35,086 nucleotides of DNA from Campylobacterales bacterium. GTDB lineage: Bacteria; Campylobacterota; Campylobacteria; Campylobacterales; QNZT01. The stretch is taken from NCBI GenBank assembly GCA_027066435.1, contig JAMONX010000091.1:1-35086 (forward strand), in the 5' to 3' direction. Below, piece by piece: positions 1-8,407 of this stretch. Each line of letters begins with the position of its first letter. The stretch's first letter is position 1. Below the pieces are notes generated by a model. It saw only the letters and a program-made list of their open reading frames with translations. It did no database searches and was not told where the DNA came from. Made by a program: the position numbers and the translations under genes.

Positions 1-110
1 CTTTATTATATTAAATGTTTCTTAATTTTAAGATTTAGAGTTATAAGTAGAATAATATTTAATTGTTAGTGGTGAGAAATTAACGAGATTTTAATTGGAT
101 TTACCTAGTT

Positions 111-2843
111 TTATATCTCTATTAATTCAATTTCCTCTTCACGAATATAACAGATGTAAGCATTTACATCTACTTCTGTAATTTTTAACATAGCATTTTT
201 ATAATGAAGTACCTGAGCCACATGTTCACTTTGCCTAGTTTGAGAACTTTTATAGTCTATTATCACATAACGATTTTCTTGTTTCACAAGTAGGTCTAAC
301 TGTTTTAATTCGCCTTTATATGAGATGGATTGCTCTTTGTATAATGTTCCTACTGTAAGCTCTAAAAATGGCTTATATTCCAATAATAATTGAACTCTTT
401 TTTTGATTTTCTCACATAACTCTTCATCTAAAAATAGTTCAAATCTGTTTTTCATTGCCCAGTAAGCATCTTCAATATGTTTTATATCAAACTCTTCGAT
501 GATTTCAAGCATATAGTGAAGAGCTAAACCAAATTGTATAGCTTCAAAATTATCTTTGGAGCTTTTTTCTACTTTTAGTTTTTCTTCTTGTAATCCATAT
601 TTTATTTTCTCATATTCTAAGTGTGGAATTTTTTGTATGAATTTTTGACTTTTATCTGCTTTGATTTCGCCATTTTCACCAAGTGGAAGTTCGCCTAAAA
701 TATCAAAAGAAGATTTTTCATCATTTTTGCAAATTATAAGAGACTCTTTAGCTCTTGTAAAAGCAACATAGAGTAGATTTAAACTATCTTCGTGAGTTAA
801 TTTCTCTTCAGCTTCTAATGCCTTTTTATACTTATTGTCAAAATAGGCTCTATTTTTTAATCTTACATGAATATTTTTAAGTTCGATATCGTTATATTCA
901 AAAATCAAAGATGAACTATTTGCACTTTTTCTCTTAAATCTATCTGCAACTACTACATGAGTAAATTCTAAACCTTTTGATTTATGTATGGTCAAGATTT
1001 TAATTCCTTCATCTTTCTTTGAAGGGGCTTCGATGTTAAGCTCTTCTGATTCAAAAAGAAAAGACTCTATATCTATATATCCAGAAATAATCTCTATAAA
1101 TTTTAACAAAGCAGGGTCATCATTATAGAGTTCAAAATGTTCAATTATATCTTTTACTTGGTTTAATAAATTAAAATTTTTATTAAATTTCTTTATATCT
1201 AGCTTTGCTTCAAAACTCTCACCGATAATTGCTAAAAAGTTTGCACGGTAAAGTCTGTCATCAAAATATAGATATTTTAAAAGTTCTATGATGGCTGAAA
1301 CTGCTGGACTATTTATAAGTTTTGAAGTTGTTTGCGTTGTAATCTTTAAATTTTTATCTCTTTCTAGTAATCCCTCTTCAATTATGTATGCATCGCTATT
1401 TGTATAAGTTAATATCGCTATATCATCTGCTTTTATTCCTCTTTCTTGCAGTAAAAAGATATTTTCTACCAAATCTTCAAGCAAATTTTCGCTTGAGCTT
1501 ATTTTTACATACCCTTTTGGTTTACCTTCTAGATGTAATTGATTTTGATAGTTTGGGATAAGATTGCAAAAAGTTTTATTTACAAAAGTGACGATATTTT
1601 CATAACTTCTATAATTTGTTGTTAGAGCTTTTAATGTTACGGCATATGATTTTTGAGTATGATGAAAAAGCTCTTTTGCTCCTCCTCGAAATCTATAAAT
1701 TGATTGTTTGATATCTCCAACATAAAAGAGTGTTTTAAAATCTTTTGTGCCGATACCTGCATTTATTTCATCTAAAATTGGCTCTAAAATTTTATATTGT
1801 ATGACATTTGTATCTTGAAATTCATCTATCAAGATATGGTCTATCTTTGCATCTAGTCTAAAATAGAGAAAATCACTATCAATATTTTCACGAAGAAGTT
1901 CAAATACACTATTTGTTACATCATTAAAACTTAGTTGATTGTCTGCGATATTTTGAGCCCTTTTGCTCTCTTTGTAGATTTGATAAAGTTCTAAATAACT
2001 GTTTTTAAGATATGCATCTTTTCTTAAAAAATATATTTTTAACTGTTCCTTTAACTCACCCAAAAGTTCATCAGCACGGGGGGTAAAACATTTTTTAAAA
2101 TAGTGATACTCTAAAGTATCTTTTAAAATCCAACTTCTATTTAAAAGTTCATCTATGGATTTAACACAAATTGCTTTTTTAGCTGCAGATGAGAGTCCAT
2201 CACAAGAGAGAAAAAGCTCTTCGAGCATCTTGGCAGTTTTTAATATCTCTTTTTCATTATCAGTGATATTTTCTAAAGTAGAAATATTTTTTAATTCGCC
2301 ATCTTTTGCATAAAGGTTTTCTAAAAATTCAAATATATTACCAAGTTTTTTACTCTCAATAGCTGCAAATTTTATAAGCTCATTGTACTTGTCTTTTTTC
2401 TTAACTCTTCTTAAAAAGTTTTCTATAAATTTTTCTTCATCAGCTTTCTCTTCTATCTTGAAATCAGGCATTAGAGCAAGATTTAGTGAAAATTTACGAA
2501 GAATTTGTGAAAAAAATTTATCTATTGTTGAAACTCTAAGTTCACTCTGTAAGTATGATTGGTAAATATCTTGTCGTTTTGATAATATCTCTTTTTCGCT
2601 AAGATTTACAGTTTTACATATCTCTTGTAGTTCAGCTTTCCTGTTTGTGTTATCTAACTCTTTTAAGACTTTACCGATTCTCTCTTTCATCTCATTTGCA
2701 GCTTTATTTGTAAAAGTTAGAGCTAAAATAGAACTAGGTTTTCCACCAAGATACAGAAGTGAAATATATCGTATGACTAATGCAAAAGTTTTTCCACTCC
2801 CAGCACTCGCTTCATATGCTAAGTTTTTGCAAAAATCCATCAA
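111..2843 (-). CDS. addA: AddA/RecB-like ATP-dependent helicase-nuclease subunit
   Basis: This is the motor and nuclease subunit of an AddAB-type double-strand break resection enzyme, which unwinds and trims DNA ends for RecA loading. The 910-residue protein has a Walker A motif (ASAGSGKT, residues 12-19), the UvrD/Rep motif LTFTNKAANEMKERI shortly after it, a Walker B region (LIDEFQDT, near 335-342), the late helicase motif around TIHKSKGLEF, and a C-terminal PD-(D/E)XK nuclease core (IDYKSS, near 862-868). It overlaps the end of addB by 4 bases, so the two are co-translated. Campylobacterota enzymes of this type have been called AddAB or RecB-like; the partner next door favours AddAB. The start is one of two adjacent ATG codons. 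Confidence 0.9.
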   Translation of the reverse strand: MMDFCKNLAYEASAGSGKTFALVIRYISLLYLGGKPSSILALTFTNKAANEMKERIGKVLKELDNTNRKAELQEICKTVNLSEKEILSKRQDIYQSYLQSELRVSTIDKFFSQILRKFSLNLALMPDFKIEEKADEEKFIENFLRRVKKKDKYNELIKFAAIESKKLGNIFEFLENLYAKDGELKNISTLENITDNEKEILKTAKMLEELFLSCDGLSSAAKKAICVKSIDELLNRSWILKDTLEYHYFKKCFTPRADELLGELKEQLKIYFLRKDAYLKNSYLELYQIYKESKRAQNIADNQLSFNDVTNSVFELLRENIDSDFLYFRLDAKIDHILIDEFQDTNVIQYKILEPILDEINAGIGTKDFKTLFYVGDIKQSIYRFRGGAKELFHHTQKSYAVTLKALTTNYRSYENIVTFVNKTFCNLIPNYQNQLHLEGKPKGYVKISSSENLLEDLVENIFLLQERGIKADDIAILTYTNSDAYIIEEGLLERDKNLKITTQTTSKLINSPAVSAIIELLKYLYFDDRLYRANFLAIIGESFEAKLDIKKFNKNFNLLNQVKDIIEHFELYNDDPALLKFIEIISGYIDIESFLFESEELNIEAPSKKDEGIKILTIHKSKGLEFTHVVVADRFKRKSANSSSLIFEYNDIELKNIHVRLKNRAYFDNKYKKALEAEEKLTHEDSLNLLYVAFTRAKESLIICKNDEKSSFDILGELPLGENGEIKADKSQKFIQKIPHLEYEKIKYGLQEEKLKVEKSSKDNFEAIQFGLALHYMLEIIEEFDIKHIEDAYWAMKNRFELFLDEELCEKIKKRVQLLLEYKPFLELTVGTLYKEQSISYKGELKQLDLLVKQENRYVIIDYKSSQTRQSEHVAQVLHYKNAMLKITEVDVNAYICYIREEEIELIEI

Positions 2844-5206
2844 AGTAGCCTATTACAGATTTTGATATATGGGCAAAAAATACATTTTTTCATATCATCT
2901 GTCATCGTAAAGTTATGCTCTTTTTCATTCAACTGTTCTAATTTTTTATATAAAAGATCTAACTTTTGATCAAAAAAATCTTCTGAAATAAGTTTTCCAC
3001 TATTTAAATCATAAAAATAACTCTCTTTAACCTCTGCACCCTTGGATGCTAAAAGATGATAAAACTGTAGTTGAAAATTGGTTGATTTGTCAATTGATTT
3101 TTTACTTGTCATTGGAATTTTCCCACTTTTATAATCTATAACTTCAAGATAGCCATCTTTTTCATCAACTCTATCTATCACTCCTGTAAGTGTAAAAGTA
3201 TCAATTTTTAAATTAAAACTCTTTTCAATATATTTTATTTTATATCCATCATTTGCTCTTTTTATCTCCTCTTTTATAAAAGGTTCTAAATTTTTAAGCC
3301 ATAAATCTACCAAAAAGCGTAAACTTTGTGATTGTTCACTCTCTTTGTATAGATATGATTGTATTTCAAATCTTAATTCATCTTCATTGAGGTAAATGCT
3401 ATTTTTTTCATAAGCATATTTTAGGGCATTGTGTAAGAGTATGCCTATTATTTTATCGCTATTGTCATCTTTTGGGATTTCTACCTCTGGGAGTTTTTTT
3501 ATGTATTTAAAATAGTACATTCTTTTGCAATCAAGAAAAGTTTTAAGTGCTGTTGAAGAGAGTTTTATCTTTGTAAAATCCCATGAGTGTATTAATTCAC
3601 TCTGTTCGTAATGAGGTTTTGTTTTGTGTGAATTAAATAAGATAGATTCTAATGGAGCTAATGTGTTGATATTCTTTTTGATTTGAAGTTCATCTAGAAA
3701 TCTTGATGGTTGGTTCTTCTCATTTTCAATGTAGCAAATTGAGAGATATTTTGCACTTTCAAAAACTCTTTTATAATAATATTTTTGTAAATTCTCTCTA
3801 TCATTTGTGGTTGGCAGGGATGCAAGAACTCTTAACTCACTTGATAAGAAGAGATCTTTACTGCTACTTTTTGGTACAACTCCTTCATTAAAATCAACTA
3901 CAATTACTCCTTCATATGAAACCCCACGAGTCTCTAGTATTTCAAGTACAGTAACTTTTCCACCTCTTATATCATCAAGTGTTCTAGTTGCTAATCTATT
4001 CAAAAATAGATGAAAAATTTTATGAAAAGGTTGGTTTTCTAAGCTTTTAAAAAGTTTTGAAAATATATAAAGCTCTTCTGTGAAAATTTGTGTCTCTTCC
4101 TCTTCATCATCATCAGGTACATTTATAAATGATAAAAATATAATATTTAGTTCATTTGATGATAATTTTTTATTCCAATTTTTCTGTTCTTTGTCTAATT
4201 TTTCTACATCAATATATAATCGCTTTAATCTATACCTATTTTCAAAACTTTTTTCATTGTAATAGTCATATTTTGCTAATAGTTTTTGATAAGTTTTAGT
4301 TTTTGTATATGAGAATCCCATAGCAAAATTGTAGTTGTTTTCATCATCAAAAAGATCTAACAGTTTGGCAAAGTTAGCATTTGGCAATATTATTGCAATA
4401 TTTTGCGGGGCAATTCCTAGTTTATAATAGTCATAAACTCTTTTTTTAACATAAGCAACTTGTAAAATTTCACTTTTTAATGGTTTTGTATCAATGTTTA
4501 TACTTTGATTCGTTTGTTTGTTTGAAGATTCAATAGATTTAGTTGATAGGTTGATAATATAACTCTTTCCTATATTTAACTCTATGCCCAATGTTTGAAA
4601 CTTTTCTATCATTTTTTTGTTAAATTCATTTACGAAAATATATATTTTTAGTGGTACTATTTTTGCTATTTCATTAAAAAGTTTAAATTCAAAATTGTTT
4701 AGATAACCTTCTAGATGCAACTCTATCTCTTCAAAAGATTTTATATATGCAGAGTTTATTTTATAATGAGAGGGCAGGGTAATTTTGTCAACAAGGTTTT
4801 TTTCATCTAAGAGTTGTTTGTACTTTGTAAGAAGAGTCTTTAGTATCTCTATGTGTTCAAAATATGATGCATAAGTATCATAAAGTTCAAGCTCCTCTAT
4901 CTCTATCAATTCGACAGATAACTCATCAAAAAAACTAAAAAGAAATTTGGAGTTTTTTAAAAAGGCAAAAAACTCTCTTTGTATATGAAGATTTTTGAAA
5001 GTTTCAAAAGAAGAAGCTTCGTTTAAAAGTAGGGTTCTTCTATCTTGATCAATAAATTGACGATTTTTTACAACAATTGCTTTTTTTTCAAATTCGCCTA
5101 TCGTTGTTATTTTTGGGATTAAACCATCAAGCAGTAGCTCTTTTTGAGCTCTTGTTCTTGCGGCTCTTGAAGTTGGGTATATAACCAACTTCTTAGTTTG
5201 TAGCAT
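2840..5206 (-). CDS. addB: AddB-like PD-(D/E)XK nuclease subunit with Fe-S cysteines
   Basis: This is the second subunit of the AddAB-type resection complex. The N-terminal two thirds is a diverged helicase-like region without a convincing Walker A motif, as is common in short AddB proteins. The C-terminal third is a nuclease domain: a first cysteine in FLDCKRMYYF (near residue 560), the nuclease core VIDYKSGK (near 690), and a terminal C-x2-C-x5-C cluster (Cys775, Cys778, Cys784). Four cysteines bracketing the nuclease are the known AddB/AdnB/Cas4-type 4Fe-4S arrangement. At 788 residues it is shorter than Bacillus AddB. Its start overlaps the end of the FixH-like gene by 14 bases, which ties DNA repair to the oxidase block at transcript level. 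Confidence 0.85.
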   Translation of the reverse strand: MLQTKKLVIYPTSRAARTRAQKELLLDGLIPKITTIGEFEKKAIVVKNRQFIDQDRRTLLLNEASSFETFKNLHIQREFFAFLKNSKFLFSFFDELSVELIEIEELELYDTYASYFEHIEILKTLLTKYKQLLDEKNLVDKITLPSHYKINSAYIKSFEEIELHLEGYLNNFEFKLFNEIAKIVPLKIYIFVNEFNKKMIEKFQTLGIELNIGKSYIINLSTKSIESSNKQTNQSINIDTKPLKSEILQVAYVKKRVYDYYKLGIAPQNIAIILPNANFAKLLDLFDDENNYNFAMGFSYTKTKTYQKLLAKYDYYNEKSFENRYRLKRLYIDVEKLDKEQKNWNKKLSSNELNIIFLSFINVPDDDEEEETQIFTEELYIFSKLFKSLENQPFHKIFHLFLNRLATRTLDDIRGGKVTVLEILETRGVSYEGVIVVDFNEGVVPKSSSKDLFLSSELRVLASLPTTNDRENLQKYYYKRVFESAKYLSICYIENEKNQPSRFLDELQIKKNINTLAPLESILFNSHKTKPHYEQSELIHSWDFTKIKLSSTALKTFLDCKRMYYFKYIKKLPEVEIPKDDNSDKIIGILLHNALKYAYEKNSIYLNEDELRFEIQSYLYKESEQSQSLRFLVDLWLKNLEPFIKEEIKRANDGYKIKYIEKSFNLKIDTFTLTGVIDRVDEKDGYLEVIDYKSGKIPMTSKKSIDKSTNFQLQFYHLLASKGAEVKESYFYDLNSGKLISEDFFDQKLDLLYKKLEQLNEKEHNFTMTDDMKKCIFCPYIKICNRLL

Positions 5207-5678
5207 TTACCTCAATTTTATTAAAGGCTATTAAATCATCTATGACAATACGAGATTGTATTTGCCATCTACCTAAATCTTTTATATCAAAAGGTTCAAA
5301 TTTATACACACCATCTTCAGTTTGAGTTGGAACCAATTTTTTATCACTTACAGATGTAAGAGGTCTTGTTATTAGTATATCAACTTTTGCACTATTTATA
5401 GAGTTGTTTTCTTTATCTGTAATTTTAAGTTTGATACTATTTTCTCCAATAATAAAAGCTTCATCTTTAAAATAGACATTATATTTTTTATCAAACTTTT
5501 GTTGTGTAGCTATTATCTCATTGATATTCATATCAACATCTCTGTAATCTGCAAAATATGACTTATCATCATGCACGGGCATAGACTGAGCGACGGCAAC
5601 TGTCCATACACACATGCCTGCTATTATCATTATTGATATCGTTATGCCTATGGGCCATACTATTGGGTTTATTTTCAT
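5193..5678 (-). CDS. FixH-like cbb3 oxidase accessory protein
   Basis: The 161-residue protein has one N-terminal membrane segment (about residues 8-30) followed by a periplasmic domain ending in a beta-rich part (KFEPFDIKDLGRWQIQSRI). This fold and topology match the FixH family, whose members sit with cytochrome cbb3 oxidase genes and are thought to help assembly or copper/heme maturation. It is downstream of ccoNOQP in the same direction, and its start codon overlaps the stop codon of the preceding TPM-like gene by one base. The assignment rests on topology, size and context. No copper ligand motif stands out, so its exact role is not visible. Confidence 0.7.
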   Translation of the reverse strand: MKINPIVWPIGITISIMIIAGMCVWTVAVAQSMPVHDDKSYFADYRDVDMNINEIIATQQKFDKKYNVYFKDEAFIIGENSIKLKITDKENNSINSAKVDILITRPLTSVSDKKLVPTQTEDGVYKFEPFDIKDLGRWQIQSRIVIDDLIAFNKIEVNATN

Positions 5679-6307
5679 TAAGTTGTTCCCTTTTTAAAAT
5701 ATTTAAGTCTTATATAGCGAATTACAAAATAAATTATAATAAGATAGAAAAACAATCTAAATATATCTATTGTTGTCTTAGTTTCACTACCTATACTAGA
5801 ATCTAGTTTGGTATTGTAAGATTCTGCTAACATGTCTGTTAAATCGCTATAGCCATTTAAAAAAGCTGCTGCTGTTGGATCTGATTTAGATTTTTGTATT
5901 GATATGATTTTTGAAAAAGTTCCACCCCAAGGACTAAATAGAGAATTCTCATCAAATTTATCTTTTATATCATCTGAAGTAAAAAGTTTGTTTATGCCAA
6001 CAGTTGTTCTATCAATATATTTTTGTGAAAATATCCATAATATATATGGATTCTTCAGCTCTTTTAAATATCTATTTTTTATTTCCAAGAATTCTTCTTG
6101 TGTCAAATGTTTTTTAACAACTAAAACAGTTGAAATACCTGTTTTTTGATATAACTCATTGCCTATCTCTTGAAGCTTATTTAAAGCTTTTTCTTCAATT
6201 AAGCCTTCACCATCGTAAGAATAACCTGCTTGTAGAGAAGTTACAAATATTAGTGAGGATATCAAAGTAGCAAATATAGCTACTTTGAAATTTTGTAATA
6301 CTATCAC
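5678..6307 (-). CDS. TPM-like membrane-anchored protein of the cco cluster
   Basis: The 209-residue protein has an N-terminal signal-like hydrophobic stretch (about residues 8-27), a soluble central domain (about 33-165) and a C-terminal membrane helix followed by a basic tail. The start of the soluble domain (a helix after GEGLIEE, then the strand GISTVLVVKKHL) resembles the TPM/Psb32 (TLP18.3) domain, which in bacteria is usually tethered by a C-terminal helix. It begins with GTG, only 3 bases after the stop of the 34-residue peptide gene, and is followed directly by the FixH-like gene, so it belongs to the oxidase operon. A role in oxidase maturation is inferred from position only. It could also be an unrelated Campylobacterota-specific protein. 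Confidence 0.6.
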   Translation of the reverse strand: MIVLQNFKVAIFATLISSLIFVTSLQAGYSYDGEGLIEEKALNKLQEIGNELYQKTGISTVLVVKKHLTQEEFLEIKNRYLKELKNPYILWIFSQKYIDRTTVGINKLFTSDDIKDKFDENSLFSPWGGTFSKIISIQKSKSDPTAAAFLNGYSDLTDMLAESYNTKLDSSIGSETKTTIDIFRLFFYLIIIYFVIRYIRLKYFKKGTT

Positions 6308-6310
6308 AAA

Positions 6311-6415
6311 TTAACCTACATAAAGAAAGGCACCAGGAGTGGTGACAATCCAAGCTGTGACTGCTGCCATAGCAAGCATCCCTAAACCAATTGCATAAAA
6401 TAACGCATCTGCCAT
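6311..6415 (-). CDS. 34-residue single-helix membrane peptide in the cco operon
   Basis: This short gene encodes MADALFYAIGLG followed by a continuous hydrophobic helix and a short polar end (34 residues). An AAGGA ribosome-binding site lies 7 bases before the ATG. The gene fits tightly between the DUF4006 gene (10-base gap) and the TPM-like gene (3-base gap). The single helix filling nearly the whole peptide is typical of small accessory subunits of respiratory oxidases, such as CcoM, CydX or CcoQ-like peptides. I do not recognise a named family. The ribosome-binding site, spacing and composition make it very likely to be translated. Confidence 0.7.
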   Translation of the reverse strand: MADALFYAIGLGMLAMAAVTAWIVTTPGAFLYVG

Positions 6416-6425
6416 AATATAATCC

Positions 6426-6641
6426 TTATCTATTTACCCGATTATTGGCATTATCCACACTTATTGCTTCAATGCTAGTCGGGTTTTCTATCTCATAATA
6501 ATTTGTTGCATTTGCTTTTTGTACAGCAACTGCCTGCATAACTAAAAAAGCCAAAATTGCAAGTAGCAACACGGTAGCAATAATGCCACCTAAAAGACCA
6601 TTTAGGTTAAAACACATTCTTCTTGTAGTATTTTCAGCCAT
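6426..6641 (-). CDS. DUF4006-type small membrane protein, cco-associated
   Basis: The 71-residue protein has a short polar N-terminus, one membrane helix (about residues 15-37) and a polar tail rich in Asn. An AAGGAG site stands just upstream, and the gene follows ccoP after 9 bases. Proteins annotated DUF4006 occur right after ccoP in Campylobacter and relatives, and this one fits in size, topology and place. Its function is unknown. Constant linkage to ccoP suggests a structural or assembly role in the cbb3 oxidase. Confidence 0.7.
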   Translation of the reverse strand: MAENTTRRMCFNLNGLLGGIIATVLLLAILAFLVMQAVAVQKANATNYYEIENPTSIEAISVDNANNRVNR

Positions 6642-6650
6642 TTTTTCTCC

Positions 6651-7481
6651 TTATTTTTCGCCAAGCGATAGAATATAATGACCAACAGCTTCTTTTTGAA
6701 TGTCAGTTAATCTTCCATCATTAAATTTAGGCATTGCACCTAAAGCACCATCTTTACCACGATTCAACACATCTGTAACAAAAGTAGTAGTTCCATATGT
6801 TGCAAGATTAGGAGATTGACCTCCTTGTCCTTTACCGTCTTCACCATGACAACTTGTACATGCACTAAAAGAAGCAGGTCTTTCGCCTTTTAAGCCTCCA
6901 GCAACATAAGCGGAAATTGCTTTAGCATCATCGCCACTAGCCAAACCACCAGGCATTTCACCCATAGGGTATCCTAAGCCTTTTGAGCCATTATTGATAA
7001 CATCAAGTACACCTGAAGCTGTACCCCATCTATCAAATCCTGCTGCTTTACCATCAATTCCATCACCAGCAATTCCATGACACGGAGCACATTGGACTAG
7101 GTATACACCTTCACCCATACCCATTAAAGTCTCTTTATCAGGGTTATTCCATTTACTTTGGAATGCTGCATTGTGTGCAGCCACTTCTTCATTGTATTGA
7201 CCAATTTGTGAAAATGCTTTGACTGGATATCCTGCAAGAATATACCACAACGACCAAATTATTAATACAAAAAAGCTTAATCCCCATCCTACAGGTATCG
7301 GATTTTTATACTCTCCTATACCATCCCAGTTTTCGTCAGCTAAATCACCACTGCTTCTATCATTTTTTATTTGATTTATATATTTACCAACAACAACTAC
7401 TGATATCACAATAATAAGCAGAGCACCAAGTAGCCCAAGTTGATGAACATCATCAGTTGCTAGGTTGAATTTTTCAAACAT
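6651..7481 (-). CDS. ccoP: cbb3-type cytochrome c oxidase subunit III, diheme
   Basis: This subunit passes electrons from periplasmic cytochrome c to the CcoN catalytic core. The 276-residue protein has two N-terminal membrane segments, the second within the conserved NPIPVGWGLSFFVLIIW stretch that precedes the heme domains. Two c-type heme sites follow: CAPCH at residues 131-135 and CTSCH at 208-212, each with a downstream Met-containing segment (GEMPGG, GAMPKF) that can supply the sixth ligand. Length and heme spacing are normal for CcoP. The gene overlaps the end of ccoQ by 8 bases. Confidence 0.97.
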   Translation of the reverse strand: MFEKFNLATDDVHQLGLLGALLIIVISVVVVGKYINQIKNDRSSGDLADENWDGIGEYKNPIPVGWGLSFFVLIIWSLWYILAGYPVKAFSQIGQYNEEVAAHNAAFQSKWNNPDKETLMGMGEGVYLVQCAPCHGIAGDGIDGKAAGFDRWGTASGVLDVINNGSKGLGYPMGEMPGGLASGDDAKAISAYVAGGLKGERPASFSACTSCHGEDGKGQGGQSPNLATYGTTTFVTDVLNRGKDGALGAMPKFNDGRLTDIQKEAVGHYILSLGEK

Positions 7482-7716
7482 GCTTTGTTTCTCCTTTATT
7501 TTTCTTTTTATCCCAAGGGGAGATAGTTTCTAATGGAGTAGAAGTGACTTTATCATCGAGTGCAATATTTGCATACTTTTCATAGTCTCTTGTACCTTTT
7601 TTCTCACTATTGTAAAGATGGTAAATATACCCATAGAGCATAAAAACACAAAAACCGGTAGCAAGAATATATCCATATGCTTGTAATGCTTCTAAAGTTT
7701 CAAGACTAATATCCAT
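7474..7716 (-). CDS. ccoQ: cbb3-type oxidase small subunit CcoQ
   Basis: The 80-residue protein has one membrane helix (about residues 12-32) and a charged cytoplasmic tail rich in Lys. Its place between ccoO and ccoP, its size and its topology identify it as CcoQ, the non-catalytic subunit that stabilises CcoP association. An AAAGGAG-like site lies upstream of the ATG. Sequence conservation in CcoQ is low, so synteny carries most of the weight. Confidence 0.88.
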   Translation of the reverse strand: MDISLETLEALQAYGYILATGFCVFMLYGYIYHLYNSEKKGTRDYEKYANIALDDKVTSTPLETISPWDKKKNKGETKHV

Positions 7717-7728
7717 CAGATTCTCCTT

Positions 7729-8394
7729 TTATTTTAAACTATTTAAATATGCAATAAGTGCAACAATTTCTGGAATTTGACCATTTGCTACTGCATCTTT
7801 AACTGCTTGATTTTTCATACCTGCTGTAATTAACTTAGCATCTTCAAGTGCTTTTGCACGAGAATCATCAAGTGAACCAAGTTGAGGCATGTCTGGTTTG
7901 TCATAAGGAGTATTAAATATATCCCTTACTGTAACAGCCTCAGCATAAGCAGTATCGATACCTGCAATATTTGTAAACATATGTTTATATGCTGGCATAA
8001 TAGAACCAGGAACTACTGAGATAGGATCCCACATATGGTTTTCATGCCAATCTGTTGTTCTATAATTACCAACTCTCATAAGATCTGGACCTGTTCTTTT
8101 AGAACCCCAAAGAAAAGGTCTATCATATGCATATTCACCACTTAAGCTATAAGCTCCATATCTATCTGTTTCAGATTTAAATGGACGAATTAACTGTGAG
8201 TGGCATGCATTACAACTATCTTTGATATATACATGTCGACCCGCTAGCTCTAAAACCGTGTAAGGTTTTGTACCAACAACTGGTTGTGAACTCTTTGCAA
8301 AATTTGGTAATATCATAACAATACCCGCAAATGCTATTGTAACAAACACCATTACTGTAAAAAAGAATGGATTTTTTTCTAACCAATGAAACAT
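7729..8394 (-). CDS. ccoO: cbb3-type oxidase monoheme subunit II
   Basis: The 221-residue protein has an N-terminal membrane anchor (about residues 11-30) and a periplasmic cytochrome c domain with one CNACH heme site (residues 61-65). The conserved CcoO segments around SQLIRPFKSE, GSKRTGPDL and SIMPAYKHMF are all present, the last supplying the likely axial Met. It transfers electrons from CcoP to CcoN. It lies 13 bases downstream of ccoN and has normal length for the family. Confidence 0.97.
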   Translation of the reverse strand: MFHWLEKNPFFFTVMVFVTIAFAGIVMILPNFAKSSQPVVGTKPYTVLELAGRHVYIKDSCNACHSQLIRPFKSETDRYGAYSLSGEYAYDRPFLWGSKRTGPDLMRVGNYRTTDWHENHMWDPISVVPGSIMPAYKHMFTNIAGIDTAYAEAVTVRDIFNTPYDKPDMPQLGSLDDSRAKALEDAKLITAGMKNQAVKDAVANGQIPEIVALIAYLNSLK

Positions 8395-8407
8395 AATTTA
8401 TCCCTCC

